Counted from the stretch's first letter, positions 8,862 through 18,037 are shown. The stretch: 64,000 nt of DNA from Anoxybacter fermentans (GCF_003991135.1 NZ_CP016379.1:930001-994000), one strand, 5' to 3'. The notes: generated from the letters alone by a model not told the origin. Numbers and translations: made by a program.

Positions 8862-10721
8862 ATGAATTTAAATAAGATAAAATACAGGATTCTTATATTT
8901 AATTTAAGTTTACTGATTATAACCGGGGCAGTCCAGGCTGAAGAAGTAATATCTTTAAAAGCTCAAATTCAAGAATTTTTAAATCTCGAAACAGAGATTA
9001 TGATTGAAAAATCTGAGTATGGTTCAGATAAAGTGGTTCTCTGGGTTGAACCGATGGAGGATGGAAAGGGATATGCTAAAAATTGGGGACTGGTTCTCTT
9101 TTCCGGGGATAAACCTGTTGACGCATGGTTCTATGCTGGTCCTTTGACAAATTCTTTTAAAGATTTTTACCTGTCATTTCATCAGTTTACCTGGGATGGT
9201 AGGAAAGAATTGGCTGTAGTTGGAGCAGATCCGGCCCGAAATGGCTGGGCTTACATTTTTATTTTTAATTTAACAGATCGGGGCTTGGAGCTTCTTTATA
9301 AAAGAGAGACCAATAGCTGTGGAGGAAGTTATTTTGTAAAAGAGGATGAGATTTTTAACCAGGGAATGTTTCTTGATCTGGATTTAGATCAAATAGAAGA
9401 ATTGTTTGTCTATCGTGAAGTCAAAGGTTCTTTATCAACTGGGCCATATTGGGTTGATATTTATACATGGGACGGTAAGAAATTTGTATTGAGTAATAAG
9501 AAATATCCCGAATTGTATATACCCTTTTTTGAAGCCTTTAAAAGAGCTGCTCAAGAAGAAGAAAAATTACCTATGGGAAAGCATAAAATTTTTTATGAAT
9601 ACATAGCTAAAATATATGAAATCTGGGATGAACCTAAAGGTGCTCAGGATGCACGTGAACTGGCAATATTACCACCTATGGAGATGGGGAAAACAATTAA
9701 GAAAATTTTAAAAGAGAAAGGGTTCAGGGCTTATCGGGTATTTAGAGTTGATTTGGATGGTAGTTTCCCAAAAGATGCTATTATCTGGGGCAAGGGAATT
9801 GAAGGGTTACGTAATCGGGTTTGGATTATTTCTCAGAAAAATGAAATTGTAAGTGAACCACTGCAGATACCGTTGTTACCTTCATTTTTCCAGAATGATG
9901 GAGAGATCTTTTTTACTGTAGAGAATTCCCAGATTCAGATTAGCCGTAAACCAACAGATTCAAAGCCTGGACTTACATATTTATATAGTTATAGTGGGGA
10001 TAAATTGACTTTAATTGGGAGAGAAGAGACTTATCTTTTAGCCAACGGCCAGGTTGTACGAAGGATAGCGGGTCAGGTTCTAAAAAAGCCCAAATTGGGG
10101 TCAGAAAAAGAAATTATTATTAAAATGCCTCTTTTTAAGGCAGTTCAAACCCGAAGCCCTCTCCGGGTAGATGGTATGTTTTCTGAAAAGGTCTGGTCTT
10201 TAGTTGAAACTGTTGCAATAGAAAAAAAGGAACAGATCATTGAAGGAGCAGATCAATGGGGTGGAAAAGCTGATTTATCTTATACTATAGGTTTTGCTTA
10301 TTGTTATAACTCCCTTTATCTAAGTATTAAAGTTAAAGATGAAAATCGGATTTATGCACAGGAGTCAGGTATAAATCCAAAACAAACAAGTGATCATATT
10401 GAAATCTGGTTTAGGGATGATGAGAAAGTCTACCGGTATGGGATTTTTATTCTGCCAATGAAAACCCTGATAATGGAGTGGGATGGTGAAGAGTTAAAAG
10501 AGCCTACTCATACTATTCATGCCCAGTGGATGCCTTCAAGGGATGGATATTGGATGGAAGTAAAAATTGGGGAGTTAGATCTTTCAGATGAAATCTATCC
10601 GATGACAGTAGCAGTATGGGATATAGATGATCCAGGTCATCCAGAAGAGTATTCTTTAATGGCTACTTCACCTCTTGCGGTAGAGGATTTATATACTCTA
10701 GGGATTATCAAACTACATTAA
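8862..10721 (+). CDS. Secreted protein with C-terminal CBM9-like domain
   Basis: A 619-residue protein. An N-terminal signal peptide (basic start, hydrophobic LIFNLSLLIITGAVQA, cleavage before EE) marks export. The middle contains FG-GAP/VCBS-like stretches (DLDLDQIEELFVYREV). The last about 190 residues, starting VDGMFSEKVWSLVE and including SDHIEIWFRD, match the pattern of CBM9-like/DOMON-type sugar- or heme-binding domains. No catalytic motif is seen. The next small gene follows after 20 bases, so they probably share a transcript. The ligand is unknown. Confidence 0.75.
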   Translation: MNLNKIKYRILIFNLSLLIITGAVQAEEVISLKAQIQEFLNLETEIMIEKSEYGSDKVVLWVEPMEDGKGYAKNWGLVLFSGDKPVDAWFYAGPLTNSFKDFYLSFHQFTWDGRKELAVVGADPARNGWAYIFIFNLTDRGLELLYKRETNSCGGSYFVKEDEIFNQGMFLDLDLDQIEELFVYREVKGSLSTGPYWVDIYTWDGKKFVLSNKKYPELYIPFFEAFKRAAQEEEKLPMGKHKIFYEYIAKIYEIWDEPKGAQDARELAILPPMEMGKTIKKILKEKGFRAYRVFRVDLDGSFPKDAIIWGKGIEGLRNRVWIISQKNEIVSEPLQIPLLPSFFQNDGEIFFTVENSQIQISRKPTDSKPGLTYLYSYSGDKLTLIGREETYLLANGQVVRRIAGQVLKKPKLGSEKEIIIKMPLFKAVQTRSPLRVDGMFSEKVWSLVETVAIEKKEQIIEGADQWGGKADLSYTIGFAYCYNSLYLSIKVKDENRIYAQESGINPKQTSDHIEIWFRDDEKVYRYGIFILPMKTLIMEWDGEELKEPTHTIHAQWMPSRDGYWMEVKIGELDLSDEIYPMTVAVWDIDDPGHPEEYSLMATSPLAVEDLYTLGIIKLH

Positions 10722-10741
10722 ATTAAAAGAGGTGGTTATCA

Positions 10742-11125
10742 ATGCAGTATATTACTGATGAAATTCGGGAAAAGTATCTGGAATTTAAATCCCGTTATAG
10801 AGAATTAGTTACAATGGGAGAAGAATTTATTCAGGAGGGGATTTTTAAAGATTGGAAACTTGAAAAATATATTCAGCTTAAAGATGAACTGGTCTATTTT
10901 CTTTACCGATATTTTCCCCAAATATACTCTAAACACTTTACGAATGAACCACAACTACCTAAAATATCTATCTGGTATTATATATTAAGTCGGGTACTTT
11001 GGATTCCGGAAAAGTATTTGAATGGGATCTGGTGGCCAAAATACGGTCATAAGATCGAGAATTATATGCGGTTTTATTCTGAGAAGCTGGCTGAAGCTAT
11101 TTCTGAGATTGAAAGTTTAGATTAA
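10742..11125 (+). CDS. Hypothetical protein, 127 residues
   Basis: It follows the CBM9-like gene with a GAGGTGG ribosome site. The product is rich in Tyr, Trp, Glu and Lys, mostly helical by composition, without signal or membrane segment. I do not recognise the family. Its last 29 bases overlap the 3' end of the convergent ogt gene, so antisense pairing of the two mRNA tails is possible. Confidence 0.75.
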   Translation: MQYITDEIREKYLEFKSRYRELVTMGEEFIQEGIFKDWKLEKYIQLKDELVYFLYRYFPQIYSKHFTNEPQLPKISIWYYILSRVLWIPEKYLNGIWWPKYGHKIENYMRFYSEKLAEAISEIESLD

Positions 11126-11651
11126 ACAAGGTCTGACCGTATTGCTCAAGTTGGAGTAACCTGGCTTTTATTGTAAGACCTGGAGCATAACCAATAAGGC
11201 TTCCGTCACTTCCGATGACCCGGTGGCAGGGGATGATAATTGAGATAGGATTTTTGTTATTTGCTCCGCCTACTGCCCGGGCATAGTTAGCCCCACCAAC
11301 CTTTAAAGCTAACTCTTTATAGGTAACGGTCTTTCCATAAGGAATTTTTTGCAATTCTCGCCAGACCTTTTTTTGAAATTCGGTTCCTCTAAGGTCTAGA
11401 TTGACCTCAAAAGACTGGCGATAACCGGCAAAATATTCTTTTAGTTGGTCTGCCAAATAGTCATTATACTCTTGAAGATGGTAGAGGTTATTTTTATCAA
11501 AATGTTGATTGAGCCAGGAGAAGAACTTTTTTTCATGATTAAGAAAAAGTGCTAAAACTCCCCGTTGGGTGGAAGCGATAAAGATTTTTCCAATTGGGAA
11601 GTCATAGATGCTGTAAAATACCTTATCTTTGTTATCCTTTTTGTTGATCAT
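11097..11651 (-). CDS. ogt: Methylated-DNA--protein-cysteine methyltransferase
   Basis: A 184-residue suicide enzyme that transfers the alkyl group from O6-alkylguanine to its own cysteine. The active-site motif IIPCHRVIGSDG places the acceptor at Cys142. The helix-turn-helix and arginine finger region (PYGKTVTYKELA ... GGANYARAVGGANNKNP) precedes it. Length and layout fit Ogt/MGMT without the Ada N-terminal domain. The AGGAGGA ribosome site overlaps the end of the upstream DUF5714 gene (3-base gap), so the two are co-transcribed. Confidence 0.95.
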   Translation of the reverse strand: MINKKDNKDKVFYSIYDFPIGKIFIASTQRGVLALFLNHEKKFFSWLNQHFDKNNLYHLQEYNDYLADQLKEYFAGYRQSFEVNLDLRGTEFQKKVWRELQKIPYGKTVTYKELALKVGGANYARAVGGANNKNPISIIIPCHRVIGSDGSLIGYAPGLTIKARLLQLEQYGQTLFNLNFQSQK

Positions 11652-11654
11652 TTT

Positions 11655-12428
11655 TTATTCCTCCTGAGAACTTTTATAATACTGACATTTTTCTTTCCGG
11701 CATCCGTGAGGATGGCGCTCAACATAGGTGCAGTCTATTTTTTGAGCCAGTGGAAGATAGACTTGAAAATGTTCCTTCAATATTCGAGCAGCAACTTTAA
11801 GGGAAGTTCTGACAAAGTTTTTACAACAACATGGCCCGGTTTCGGCAGCTACTGCTGTGATGGTCTGGGCTAGAAACTGCATAGTCAAAGAAGTTTCTCT
11901 GTCTTTGGGACAGGCGGCATCTAAAAGTATGCTAAAGGAAGCGCCTATACCGATAGGAACTCCACAGGCTCCTGTTAACCCGCAGTAACCTCCAATGGCC
12001 TGACGATGGGTACGGTTAAGGACTTCGATGATCTGTTCATTGGTGATTTGTAGAGTTCCTTCGTTGCGAATAGCAGTCATCAATGCTCCTGCTGCAATCC
12101 AGGCATTTTCACAGCCCAGCATAGGAATCTGAGGCAATAACATCAACTTTTCTGCGATCTGTAAAGGATCGGTGAGGTGATTATTCAAAAGGTCTTTTTG
12201 TACCAGTTCAAAGGTTGAATGGCCGTGGCAGGTATCACAGATATAGTGGTCCTTATTACAGTAAATATTGCCAATCTCTTTTTTACCGCAGAGATGACAG
12301 GTAAACTTCTGGCCCTGATTCAGATAGGTCAATTTTCCTCCGCAGATCATGCAGTTTTCTGAATGGTGTTGACCAACATCTTTTTTAGAGTTTCAACAGT
12401 CTTTTTTTATATTTTGTATTGATTTCAT
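11655..12428 (-). CDS. DUF5714 protein with in-frame TGA at codon 12
   Basis: The recognisable part (231 residues from an internal ATG at 12350) has cysteine pairs CMICGG, CHLCGK, CDTCHGH, a GGYCGLTGACGVPIG core and a cysteine-rich tail, as in DUF5714 proteins. That internal ATG has no ribosome site. A GGAGG site with 7-base spacing instead serves an ATG at 12428 in the same frame, and the 26 extra codons are open except for TGA at 12393-12395, directly after a Cys codon. The N-terminus would read KKDC-X-NSKKD. It may be a selenoprotein (Cys-Sec pair) or a recent Cys-to-stop mutation with internal restart. The biochemical role is unknown. It is followed by ogt. Confidence 0.7.
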
Positions 12429-12469
12429 TAGATTTCCTCCTTTTTAAAAGAAATAAGCGCTTACTTATA

Positions 12470-12691
12470 TGATTTTACTGCAAAAAGCTAATTTTTCGCT
12501 TCAAGAGAAATTTTTCGAACCATCTAAAGTTCGATTTCACTCGAAATAAGGTACACTAATCAATGGGCCCTTCTGGCCCTTGATTAGCTCATCACATCTT
12601 GTGATGAGGTCTTGTTTCGACTGAAATCTTACTAAGATGATTTAACGAAAAATTTCTATTTCGCTCAAAATTAGCTTTTTACAGTTTAATC
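12470..12691 (+). repeat. Palindromic element, full long form
   Basis: About 222 bp, forward. The centre has the GGGCCCTTCTGGCCC and ATCACATCTTGTGAT hairpins typical of the long form. It lies between DUF5714 (divergent) and the OsmC gene. Confidence 0.92.
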
Positions 12692-12859
12692 TTATATAAA
12701 ATAATTATACATTAGGGGAAAGAAAAAGGCAATATATAAAAAGGAGATGGAACACTTTTGTCAAAGTATAAGTATAGAACGGCTATATCCTCACCCTGAT
12801 TTATTGATTGGTTTAGAAAATATTTTTTAACGGAATAAAATAAAGAAAGGATGGGATAT
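12692..12859. other. Upstream region of OsmC gene
   Basis: It contains AAAAAGGAG directly abutting an ATG that opens a 27-codon frame, with no spacing between site and start. I treat this as leader or relic rather than a gene. No clear promoter was identified. Confidence 0.3.
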
Positions 12860-13267
12860 ATGGCTGAATTAAAAGTAAAATTGACTCTGCAGAAGGAAAA
12901 AGGTAGAGGACAGATGGAGACAGAACATGGGCCAACTATCCCGCTGGCAGGTACCCATGATGATTACGGTGTTGCTCCTTATCAGATGTTATTGGGGGCA
13001 TTGGGTTATTGTCTTTACTGGACTCTTCGGGATATAATGGTCAAGCAAAGAATAGAGTTTGGAGAGATTGAAGTAGAAATTACCGGTGAGAAAAAGAAAG
13101 AAGGAATTACTCATCTTGATTGGGCTAAAGTGGTCTTTACCATTGAAACAGATAGTAAAAATCAATCAAAAGTAGAAAAAGCTCTTGAACTGGCAAAAAA
13201 ATATTGTTCCATTTACTATACCTTAAAGCAGGTGGCAGAACTGGATGTTACTTATAAATTAAGATAA
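12860..13267 (+). CDS. OsmC/Ohr family protein
   Basis: A 135-residue protein of the OsmC fold, which reduces organic hydroperoxides with a pair of cysteines. The two are seen in GALGYCLYWTLRD and AKKYCSIYYTL, spaced as in YhfA/OsmC-like members. The second ATG (MAELKVKL) is chosen as start because GAAAGG lies 9 bases before it. The ATG nine bases earlier would touch the ribosome site. It is monocistronic with its own terminator. Confidence 0.88.
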   Translation: MAELKVKLTLQKEKGRGQMETEHGPTIPLAGTHDDYGVAPYQMLLGALGYCLYWTLRDIMVKQRIEFGEIEVEITGEKKKEGITHLDWAKVVFTIETDSKNQSKVEKALELAKKYCSIYYTLKQVAELDVTYKLR

Positions 13268-13297
13268 AGAATTTAAATAATGAAATTGATTTTAATG

Positions 13298-13330
13298 ATG
13301 GACGGTGAGGTTACCGTCCATTTCGTTTTC
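13298..13330 (+). terminator. Terminator of OsmC gene
   Basis: The 9-bp stem ATGGACGGT/ACCGTCCAT with a GAGGTT loop is followed by TTCGTTTTC. Confidence 0.75.
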
Positions 13331-13343
13331 TGCAAATAAAATA

Positions 13344-13496
13344 TGATTTTACTGCAAAAAAACTAATTTTTCGCTTCATAAAGAGATTTTTCGAACCATC
13401 TAAAGTTCGATTTCAGTCGAAATAAGGCACACTATTGACCTTTGATTAGCTCATCATATCTTATGATGAGGCCATTTTTTTCAATCTCACTAAGGC
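13344..13496 (+). repeat. Palindromic element, truncated at right
   Basis: Left arm and centre are present. The right arm stops after CAATCTCACTAAG, where sequence related to the nitrilase gene begins. The junction looks like a recombination breakpoint. Confidence 0.85.
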
Positions 13497-13497
13497 T

Positions 13498-13635
13498 AAG
13501 CTTAATCTAGACCTTCTTAAATATATCAACTATGGAACTAAATCGCCAAAGATCTTTGATCATCTGGAAGATCGGCATATTGCCATTTATAAAGATATTT
13601 TAAAAGAGTCTAAAAATCAATTTGAACTTGAATAA
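13498..13635 (+). pseudogene. C-terminal relic of the C-N hydrolase (nitrilase) gene
   Basis: Forty-five codons remain open and match the region of the intact nitrilase at 38554-38690 nearly residue for residue (YGTKSP, FDHLEDRHIAIYKDILKE), then end at TAA. The N-terminal 85% with the catalytic residues is missing. It is part of a degraded copy of the nitrilase-nitroreductase-amidohydrolase block. Confidence 0.85.
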
Positions 13636-13651
13636 TAAACATCCCTGGAAA

Positions 13652-13690
13652 TTTGGTAGCTAATGCTGAAGGTTTGGGAACCTGTATGAA
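13652..13690 (+). pseudogene. Nitroreductase relic
   Basis: A short stretch (TTGGTAGCTAATGCTGAAGG onward) matches the LVAVAEGLGSCW segment of the intact nitroreductase at 39053-39090 and lies at the same side of the nitrilase relic as the intact gene does. It is too short to be functional. Confidence 0.65.
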
Positions 13691-13795
13691 GCAAAAGTAA
13701 ATTGTATAGGTATAGATAACATTGGGCCTTGGCACCAATAAAACGGTCGAAGGCCAATTTAAATAAACTAAAAACTAACTAAGTCTAGAAATTTT

Positions 13796-13868
13796 AGTGT
13801 TTGTTTTCATCGATTATTTTGGTATAATATATATATAATAAAAAATTTTAGTCTTTAAAGAGCAATAT
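13796..13868 (+). repeat. AT-rich spacer/promoter repeat, copy 1
   Basis: It matches 39414-39485 over about 70 bases, including TATAATATATA-type -10 sequence and AAAATTTTAGTCTTT-AAGAGCAAT. Both copies lie downstream of a nitroreductase gene or relic, which supports one ancestral duplication. Confidence 0.7.
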
Positions 13869-14632
13869 AACTAACAGAGGTTGTTGATAAACCCTTCTTT
13901 TTAAAGATTTGCCCGTGCATTGGTATTCGGCTTTAGAAATCAGAAAAACTAAATATAATTTCTAAAGCGTATAAGTCAAGGCTGGAGCCAGGACAACAAA
14001 AGCCTTGACTTTTCAGGACGCGCAGCCAGGATGGCGGAGCGTCCGGTAGCGGAAGAAATTATATTTAGTTTTTCTGTGGAAGCAAATTATGTTCACCTCC
14101 ATTTTTTCAACAACCTGAATATAAATAACAGAACAGTGCATTTTGGTAACGTCAAATAAGATATACAGTTTCCTAAAAAATGGAAGTAGATAGTAGTTTA
14201 AGACCATTCTATTAGGTAGAATAAGAAATATCATGTTTAGAGCTAAGTAACAATTAACCATTCAAGCAAGAATAAGGAGATCAAAGTTTCTAATAAGTTT
14301 TATTACTTAAGGAACCTGCTAAGGTTAAAGGGCTTCGTCCTGTTTTTTGCTTGTAAGGCTTATTGAAGCTTAGAGACTTGTTTAATGATCCATCTAATGA
14401 GTTGTGCCTTGTTTTCAATTATTTGACCAGTGGAATCTATAGTCTGCTAAAGGTGGTTTACCACCAAATGAATCATGGGGTTGAGTTGTGGTTTTGGACG
14501 ACTACTACTTACTACTTTAGGAGGAGGGATTCCTTCTTTTTTATGAAAATTCTTCAAGGAAAAATCAAGTTTTTATCCCTTGAAAAAGGAAGAAAATTTG
14601 ACGGAACATAAAAATTTTTGGGAGGGGATAGT
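13869..14632. other. Gene-poor accessory stretch
   Basis: Apart from the structured palindrome, short open frames here (for example 14363-14611) have no convincing start or composition. A GGAGG site precedes an ATG at 14543 that opens only 22 codons. On the minus strand at 14073-14100 a 28-base segment matches 18023-18050 at 25 positions. Confidence 0.4.
13941..14076. repeat. Structured palindrome: 23-bp stem enclosing two hairpins
   Basis: A perfect 23-bp inverted repeat (13941-13963 with 14054-14076, beginning CAGAAAAACTAAATATAATT) encloses an 11-bp hairpin AAGTCAAGGCT/AGCCTTGACTT and a hairpin GGACGC/GCGTCC with inner GCC-AGGAT-GGC. Both loops contain GCCAGGA. It is GC-richer than its surroundings. 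It could be a small mobile palindrome or a structured RNA. I do not recognise it as a known family. Confidence 0.7.
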
Positions 14633-17600
14633 ATGGAGGATATTAAAATTATAGAATATAGTCCTTTATTTGCTAAAGGAATAGCTGAAATGTGGAATAA
14701 AAGTACTGATAATTGGGGAGGAAATAATGTAGTAAAAACAGAGGAAACTATTTTAAGGGAACATGAAAATTTGACCTTTTTAAATGTGTTCCTTGCTGTT
14801 AAGGGTAAAGAGGTTATCGGATATTGCAGACTGTCTGAATATAAAGAAGATGAAGGAGGATTATATATATCACTTTTAAATGTTCGGCCTGATTATCATG
14901 GGAAAAAGATAGGTAAGTCTTTAGTAATAAGGGCTATTGAAAGGACGATAGAACTTGGTTGGCCCAGGTTGGATCTTTATACATGGCCTGGAAATACCAA
15001 GGCTGTGCCTTTGTACAAAAAATGTGGTTTTTTCTGGGAAAAACGGGATGGAATGATCCATTTTATGAATTTTATTCCCACAGTTTTACAAACAGAGATT
15101 TTAAAAGATTATTTTGAAACATTCCACTGGTATAATGATGCTAAAAGAGAGATATTAATTGAGCCTGATGGAAGAATTGAAAATGGTTTTGAGTATTATG
15201 AATATTTATGGGAAAAGAATGGTAAAAGGTTGCGGGTAGAGTTTGAAAGGTTGGGCCGTGGAATAAGATTAATTGAGACAGATGATTATATGGTCAGCGC
15301 TATGGTAGAAAATAAAAATCTGATTTTTGGGAGAAAGTATAAGGTTTTTTATAAAATCTTAAATAAAACAGGAGAACCTTTAAATGTTTCTATTAAAGGA
15401 TTGAATGATAAAAATATTATCTTTTCTTTAGATAAATCAATGAAAGTTGTTGGAGAAAAAACTATTGAAGGTGAATTTTATGTAGGAGAAATATTTGAAG
15501 AACAGAGTAAGTGGCGTACTCATCCGGCTGTTTCTGCAGAAATTATGATAAATGGTAAAAAAGCTTTATTTAGGGTTGGGATTGTCCCTATGTTTCCAGC
15601 TAAACTTTCAATGATTGTTCCTGATTATGAATCTTTTAAAAATGTAAAATCTGAATGTTATATTGAAGTAGTGAATAATTTTAAAGAAGAGGCCGAATTT
15701 GTATTTATATTATCTGATTCTGAAAATATCAGGTTTCTTAAGAAAAAGTTTAATGTCAAGCTAAAGGGAAATGGTAAGGATTTAATTACTATTCCATATA
15801 TTTTGAAAGATTTTTCTTTTTATTCAGCAAATATTCCAGTAACTGTACAGTTAAATAACGGTGAGATAATAAACTTCAGAAAGAATTTAAGTGCGGCTTT
15901 TAAAGGTCGGACTGGTAGATTTGGGGGTGAAACTGAAAATAGCTGGATAATTTGTAATGGTAGTTATTCCCTGGAACTGAATAAATTCAATAATAAATTA
16001 ACTATAAAAAGTTTTATTAAAGATTTGTATAATATCTTTATAAATTATCCTAAAATTGGGAGACCATTTTCAACAGAATTTTCTAAAAAAAGAGTAGAAA
16101 AGGTTGAGTATTTTAAGGAAAATGATGCGATGGTTTTAAAAGCGGTATATAGGTCGAAATATTTTGAAAATATTGAAGTTGTTTCGGTATCAAAACTTTA
16201 TGCCAATGGAATTCTTGAACATCACTATGAGGTTTATAATTTAGCAAATAATGAAACAGAACAGGAAATATGGCTAAATGAAAGTATTTTTTATGATTTT
16301 TTCAGGGCAGTTATTCCCTATGAGAATAGAATTATTGAGCTTAAGGGTTCATATGGTAGACTTATAGACTATTGGGAAGGTAGCAAAGTAACAGAAAATT
16401 GGATTTTTTCGCAGGGTGATAAAATAACACGAGGACTTTGTTGGCATAAGGATTATAGAGTAGTGTTAAATGAGGAGTTAATAACCATTGAACACAATTT
16501 TGGTAAATTGGCTGCTAAGGAATATAAAAGTACTAAACCAATTTATATAGCTTTAGGGACATTTAAAAATTGGCAGGAATTTAGGGATTTTGCTCTAAAA
16601 AAGGTCTACTCAGAAAAATTATCCCCCTCTGATCATTTTGATATGATTGTCAATGGTGGTAATCCTTTTGTTAAAGATAGTTTTAAAGTAAAGATAAGAG
16701 ATTATAAACAGACATATTTTAACGGTAAAATTACCTTAATTTCTGAGACCAGTTCTTTTAAGCCAGTAGAAAAAAAATATACTGAAAGCGACCAGATTAG
16801 AGAAACAGAGTTTTTAATTAATATAAAGAAAAATATAGATTTGGATCTGTTAAAACTGGATGTTAACTTTAATATTATAGAATTTCAACGAAAAATAGCT
16901 ATTTTTCAAATTAAAGATAGAGAGATTAAAAGAAAAATATCTAAAGAGGATGGGATAGATGTTTATTCTATGGAAAATGGAGTATTAGAAATAAAAGCTG
17001 CGCCATCCTTTTCAAATTCTTTATTTTCACTTATCTATAATAATCATGAATGGCTTGATTCATCTTTTCCAAAACCAAAACCCAAATCATGGTGGAATCC
17101 CTGGACTGGTGGATTAGTAAGTGCTCCAATGGATTTAATCTTTTCATCAATTTTAGAAGAAAAAAGGATGGTTAATTTTGTTGATATAGAGGATAATTAT
17201 CAAAATAAATGGAGTGGAATTAAAATAAGCTATGAGTTAGAGAAAAATGATAAATATTGTGGACTTAAATTGAATCAGTATTATTTGCTTTTACCAGGTC
17301 TTCCTGTTCTCTGTTTTACGACGGAAATTATTCAAAACACCGGATCATTATTTAACTTTGTTGATTTTTATACTATAGCTTTTTTGAAGCCAGATTCTGA
17401 AATTACAAAAAGCTGGTTTATTTCAAGAAATCTAAGTGGTGAGATGATAAAGTATAAAGCTGGAATAAATCAAGAAATACATTCCCATTCGCCTGTGTTA
17501 TTTGGATCAGAGAATAGAAAAGAAAAAGTATTATTCTTTGCCGGGCAAAATTCAACAAATTTGATAGCCTTTGCAAATAATGAGGTTATTGCAGGTTTAG

Positions 17601-17725
17601 GAATGAATAAAATTATTGCTAAAAATAATGATAAAGTTTTTACTCCTCCGATCTTTTTGATCTTTACTGAAGAATATTTACCAGAGGTTTATCTGAAGGA
17701 TTTAAAGAATATATGGTTTGATTAA
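14633..17725 (+). CDS. Large GNAT N-acetyltransferase fusion, 1030 residues
   Basis: Residues about 1-150 are a complete GNAT domain: acetyl-CoA loop in NVRPDYHGKKIGKS and the typical LYKKCGFFWEKRDG end. The remaining about 880 residues are unlike any family I recognise. They look beta-rich, with repeated short strands and a W-rich patch (PKSWWNPWTGG). No signal peptide or membrane segment. The start is the ATG behind GGGAGGGG. A weak promoter may be the repeat at 13796-13868. Codon use is more AT-rich than neighbours, and it sits among gene relics, which suggests horizontal acquisition. The substrate is unknown. Confidence 0.8.
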   Translation: MEDIKIIEYSPLFAKGIAEMWNKSTDNWGGNNVVKTEETILREHENLTFLNVFLAVKGKEVIGYCRLSEYKEDEGGLYISLLNVRPDYHGKKIGKSLVIRAIERTIELGWPRLDLYTWPGNTKAVPLYKKCGFFWEKRDGMIHFMNFIPTVLQTEILKDYFETFHWYNDAKREILIEPDGRIENGFEYYEYLWEKNGKRLRVEFERLGRGIRLIETDDYMVSAMVENKNLIFGRKYKVFYKILNKTGEPLNVSIKGLNDKNIIFSLDKSMKVVGEKTIEGEFYVGEIFEEQSKWRTHPAVSAEIMINGKKALFRVGIVPMFPAKLSMIVPDYESFKNVKSECYIEVVNNFKEEAEFVFILSDSENIRFLKKKFNVKLKGNGKDLITIPYILKDFSFYSANIPVTVQLNNGEIINFRKNLSAAFKGRTGRFGGETENSWIICNGSYSLELNKFNNKLTIKSFIKDLYNIFINYPKIGRPFSTEFSKKRVEKVEYFKENDAMVLKAVYRSKYFENIEVVSVSKLYANGILEHHYEVYNLANNETEQEIWLNESIFYDFFRAVIPYENRIIELKGSYGRLIDYWEGSKVTENWIFSQGDKITRGLCWHKDYRVVLNEELITIEHNFGKLAAKEYKSTKPIYIALGTFKNWQEFRDFALKKVYSEKLSPSDHFDMIVNGGNPFVKDSFKVKIRDYKQTYFNGKITLISETSSFKPVEKKYTESDQIRETEFLINIKKNIDLDLLKLDVNFNIIEFQRKIAIFQIKDREIKRKISKEDGIDVYSMENGVLEIKAAPSFSNSLFSLIYNNHEWLDSSFPKPKPKSWWNPWTGGLVSAPMDLIFSSILEEKRMVNFVDIEDNYQNKWSGIKISYELEKNDKYCGLKLNQYYLLLPGLPVLCFTTEIIQNTGSLFNFVDFYTIAFLKPDSEITKSWFISRNLSGEMIKYKAGINQEIHSHSPVLFGSENRKEKVLFFAGQNSTNLIAFANNEVIAGLGMNKIIAKNNDKVFTPPIFLIFTEEYLPEVYLKDLKNIWFD

Positions 17726-18037
17726 AGATGAGATAACTGAGATGAAATGTAGTGTTACGATTTAAGTGGTTTTACCTTATAGTATCGGGGAGATGAGGGA
17801 AAGGAGAAAAGGGAGTAAAATTATTGAAGATAATAGATGCACATATGCATTTTTCAAATATCAAAGTCTTTAAAAAACAACAAATAAAATATTACATCTG
17901 AATTATTTAGCTGAAGGACTTAAGAAAGAATTTTCAGAGGCGGATGTTATAATTGGAATTGATATGGGGTTAACGTATATGCTGACTTTTCTGGATTGAT
18001 TATTGGAGATTATTGAAAAAGAGGAGGTGCGCATAAC
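17726..18037. other. Spacer with relics
   Basis: No intact gene. It contains the amidohydrolase relic and a GAGGAGG ribosome-like site at 18021-18027. Confidence 0.5.
17824..18013 (+). pseudogene. Amidohydrolase relic (copy of the gene at 40043)
   Basis: The TTG start, the KIIDxHxHFSNIKVFK opening and the KEFSEADVIIGIDMG segment match the intact gene at 40043 closely. The middle is deleted and the sequence resumes at VYADFSGL. Frameshifts and stops break it. Its upstream AGGAGAAAAGGGAG is also shared with the intact copy. Confidence 0.85.

Noticed and set aside
14013-14261. 82-codon minus-strand frame across the structured palindrome
   Set aside because: Its second half is the palindrome itself and codon use is not gene-like.
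14363-14611. 82-codon frame upstream of the GNAT gene
   Set aside because: No ribosome site, unusual composition, no recognisable family.
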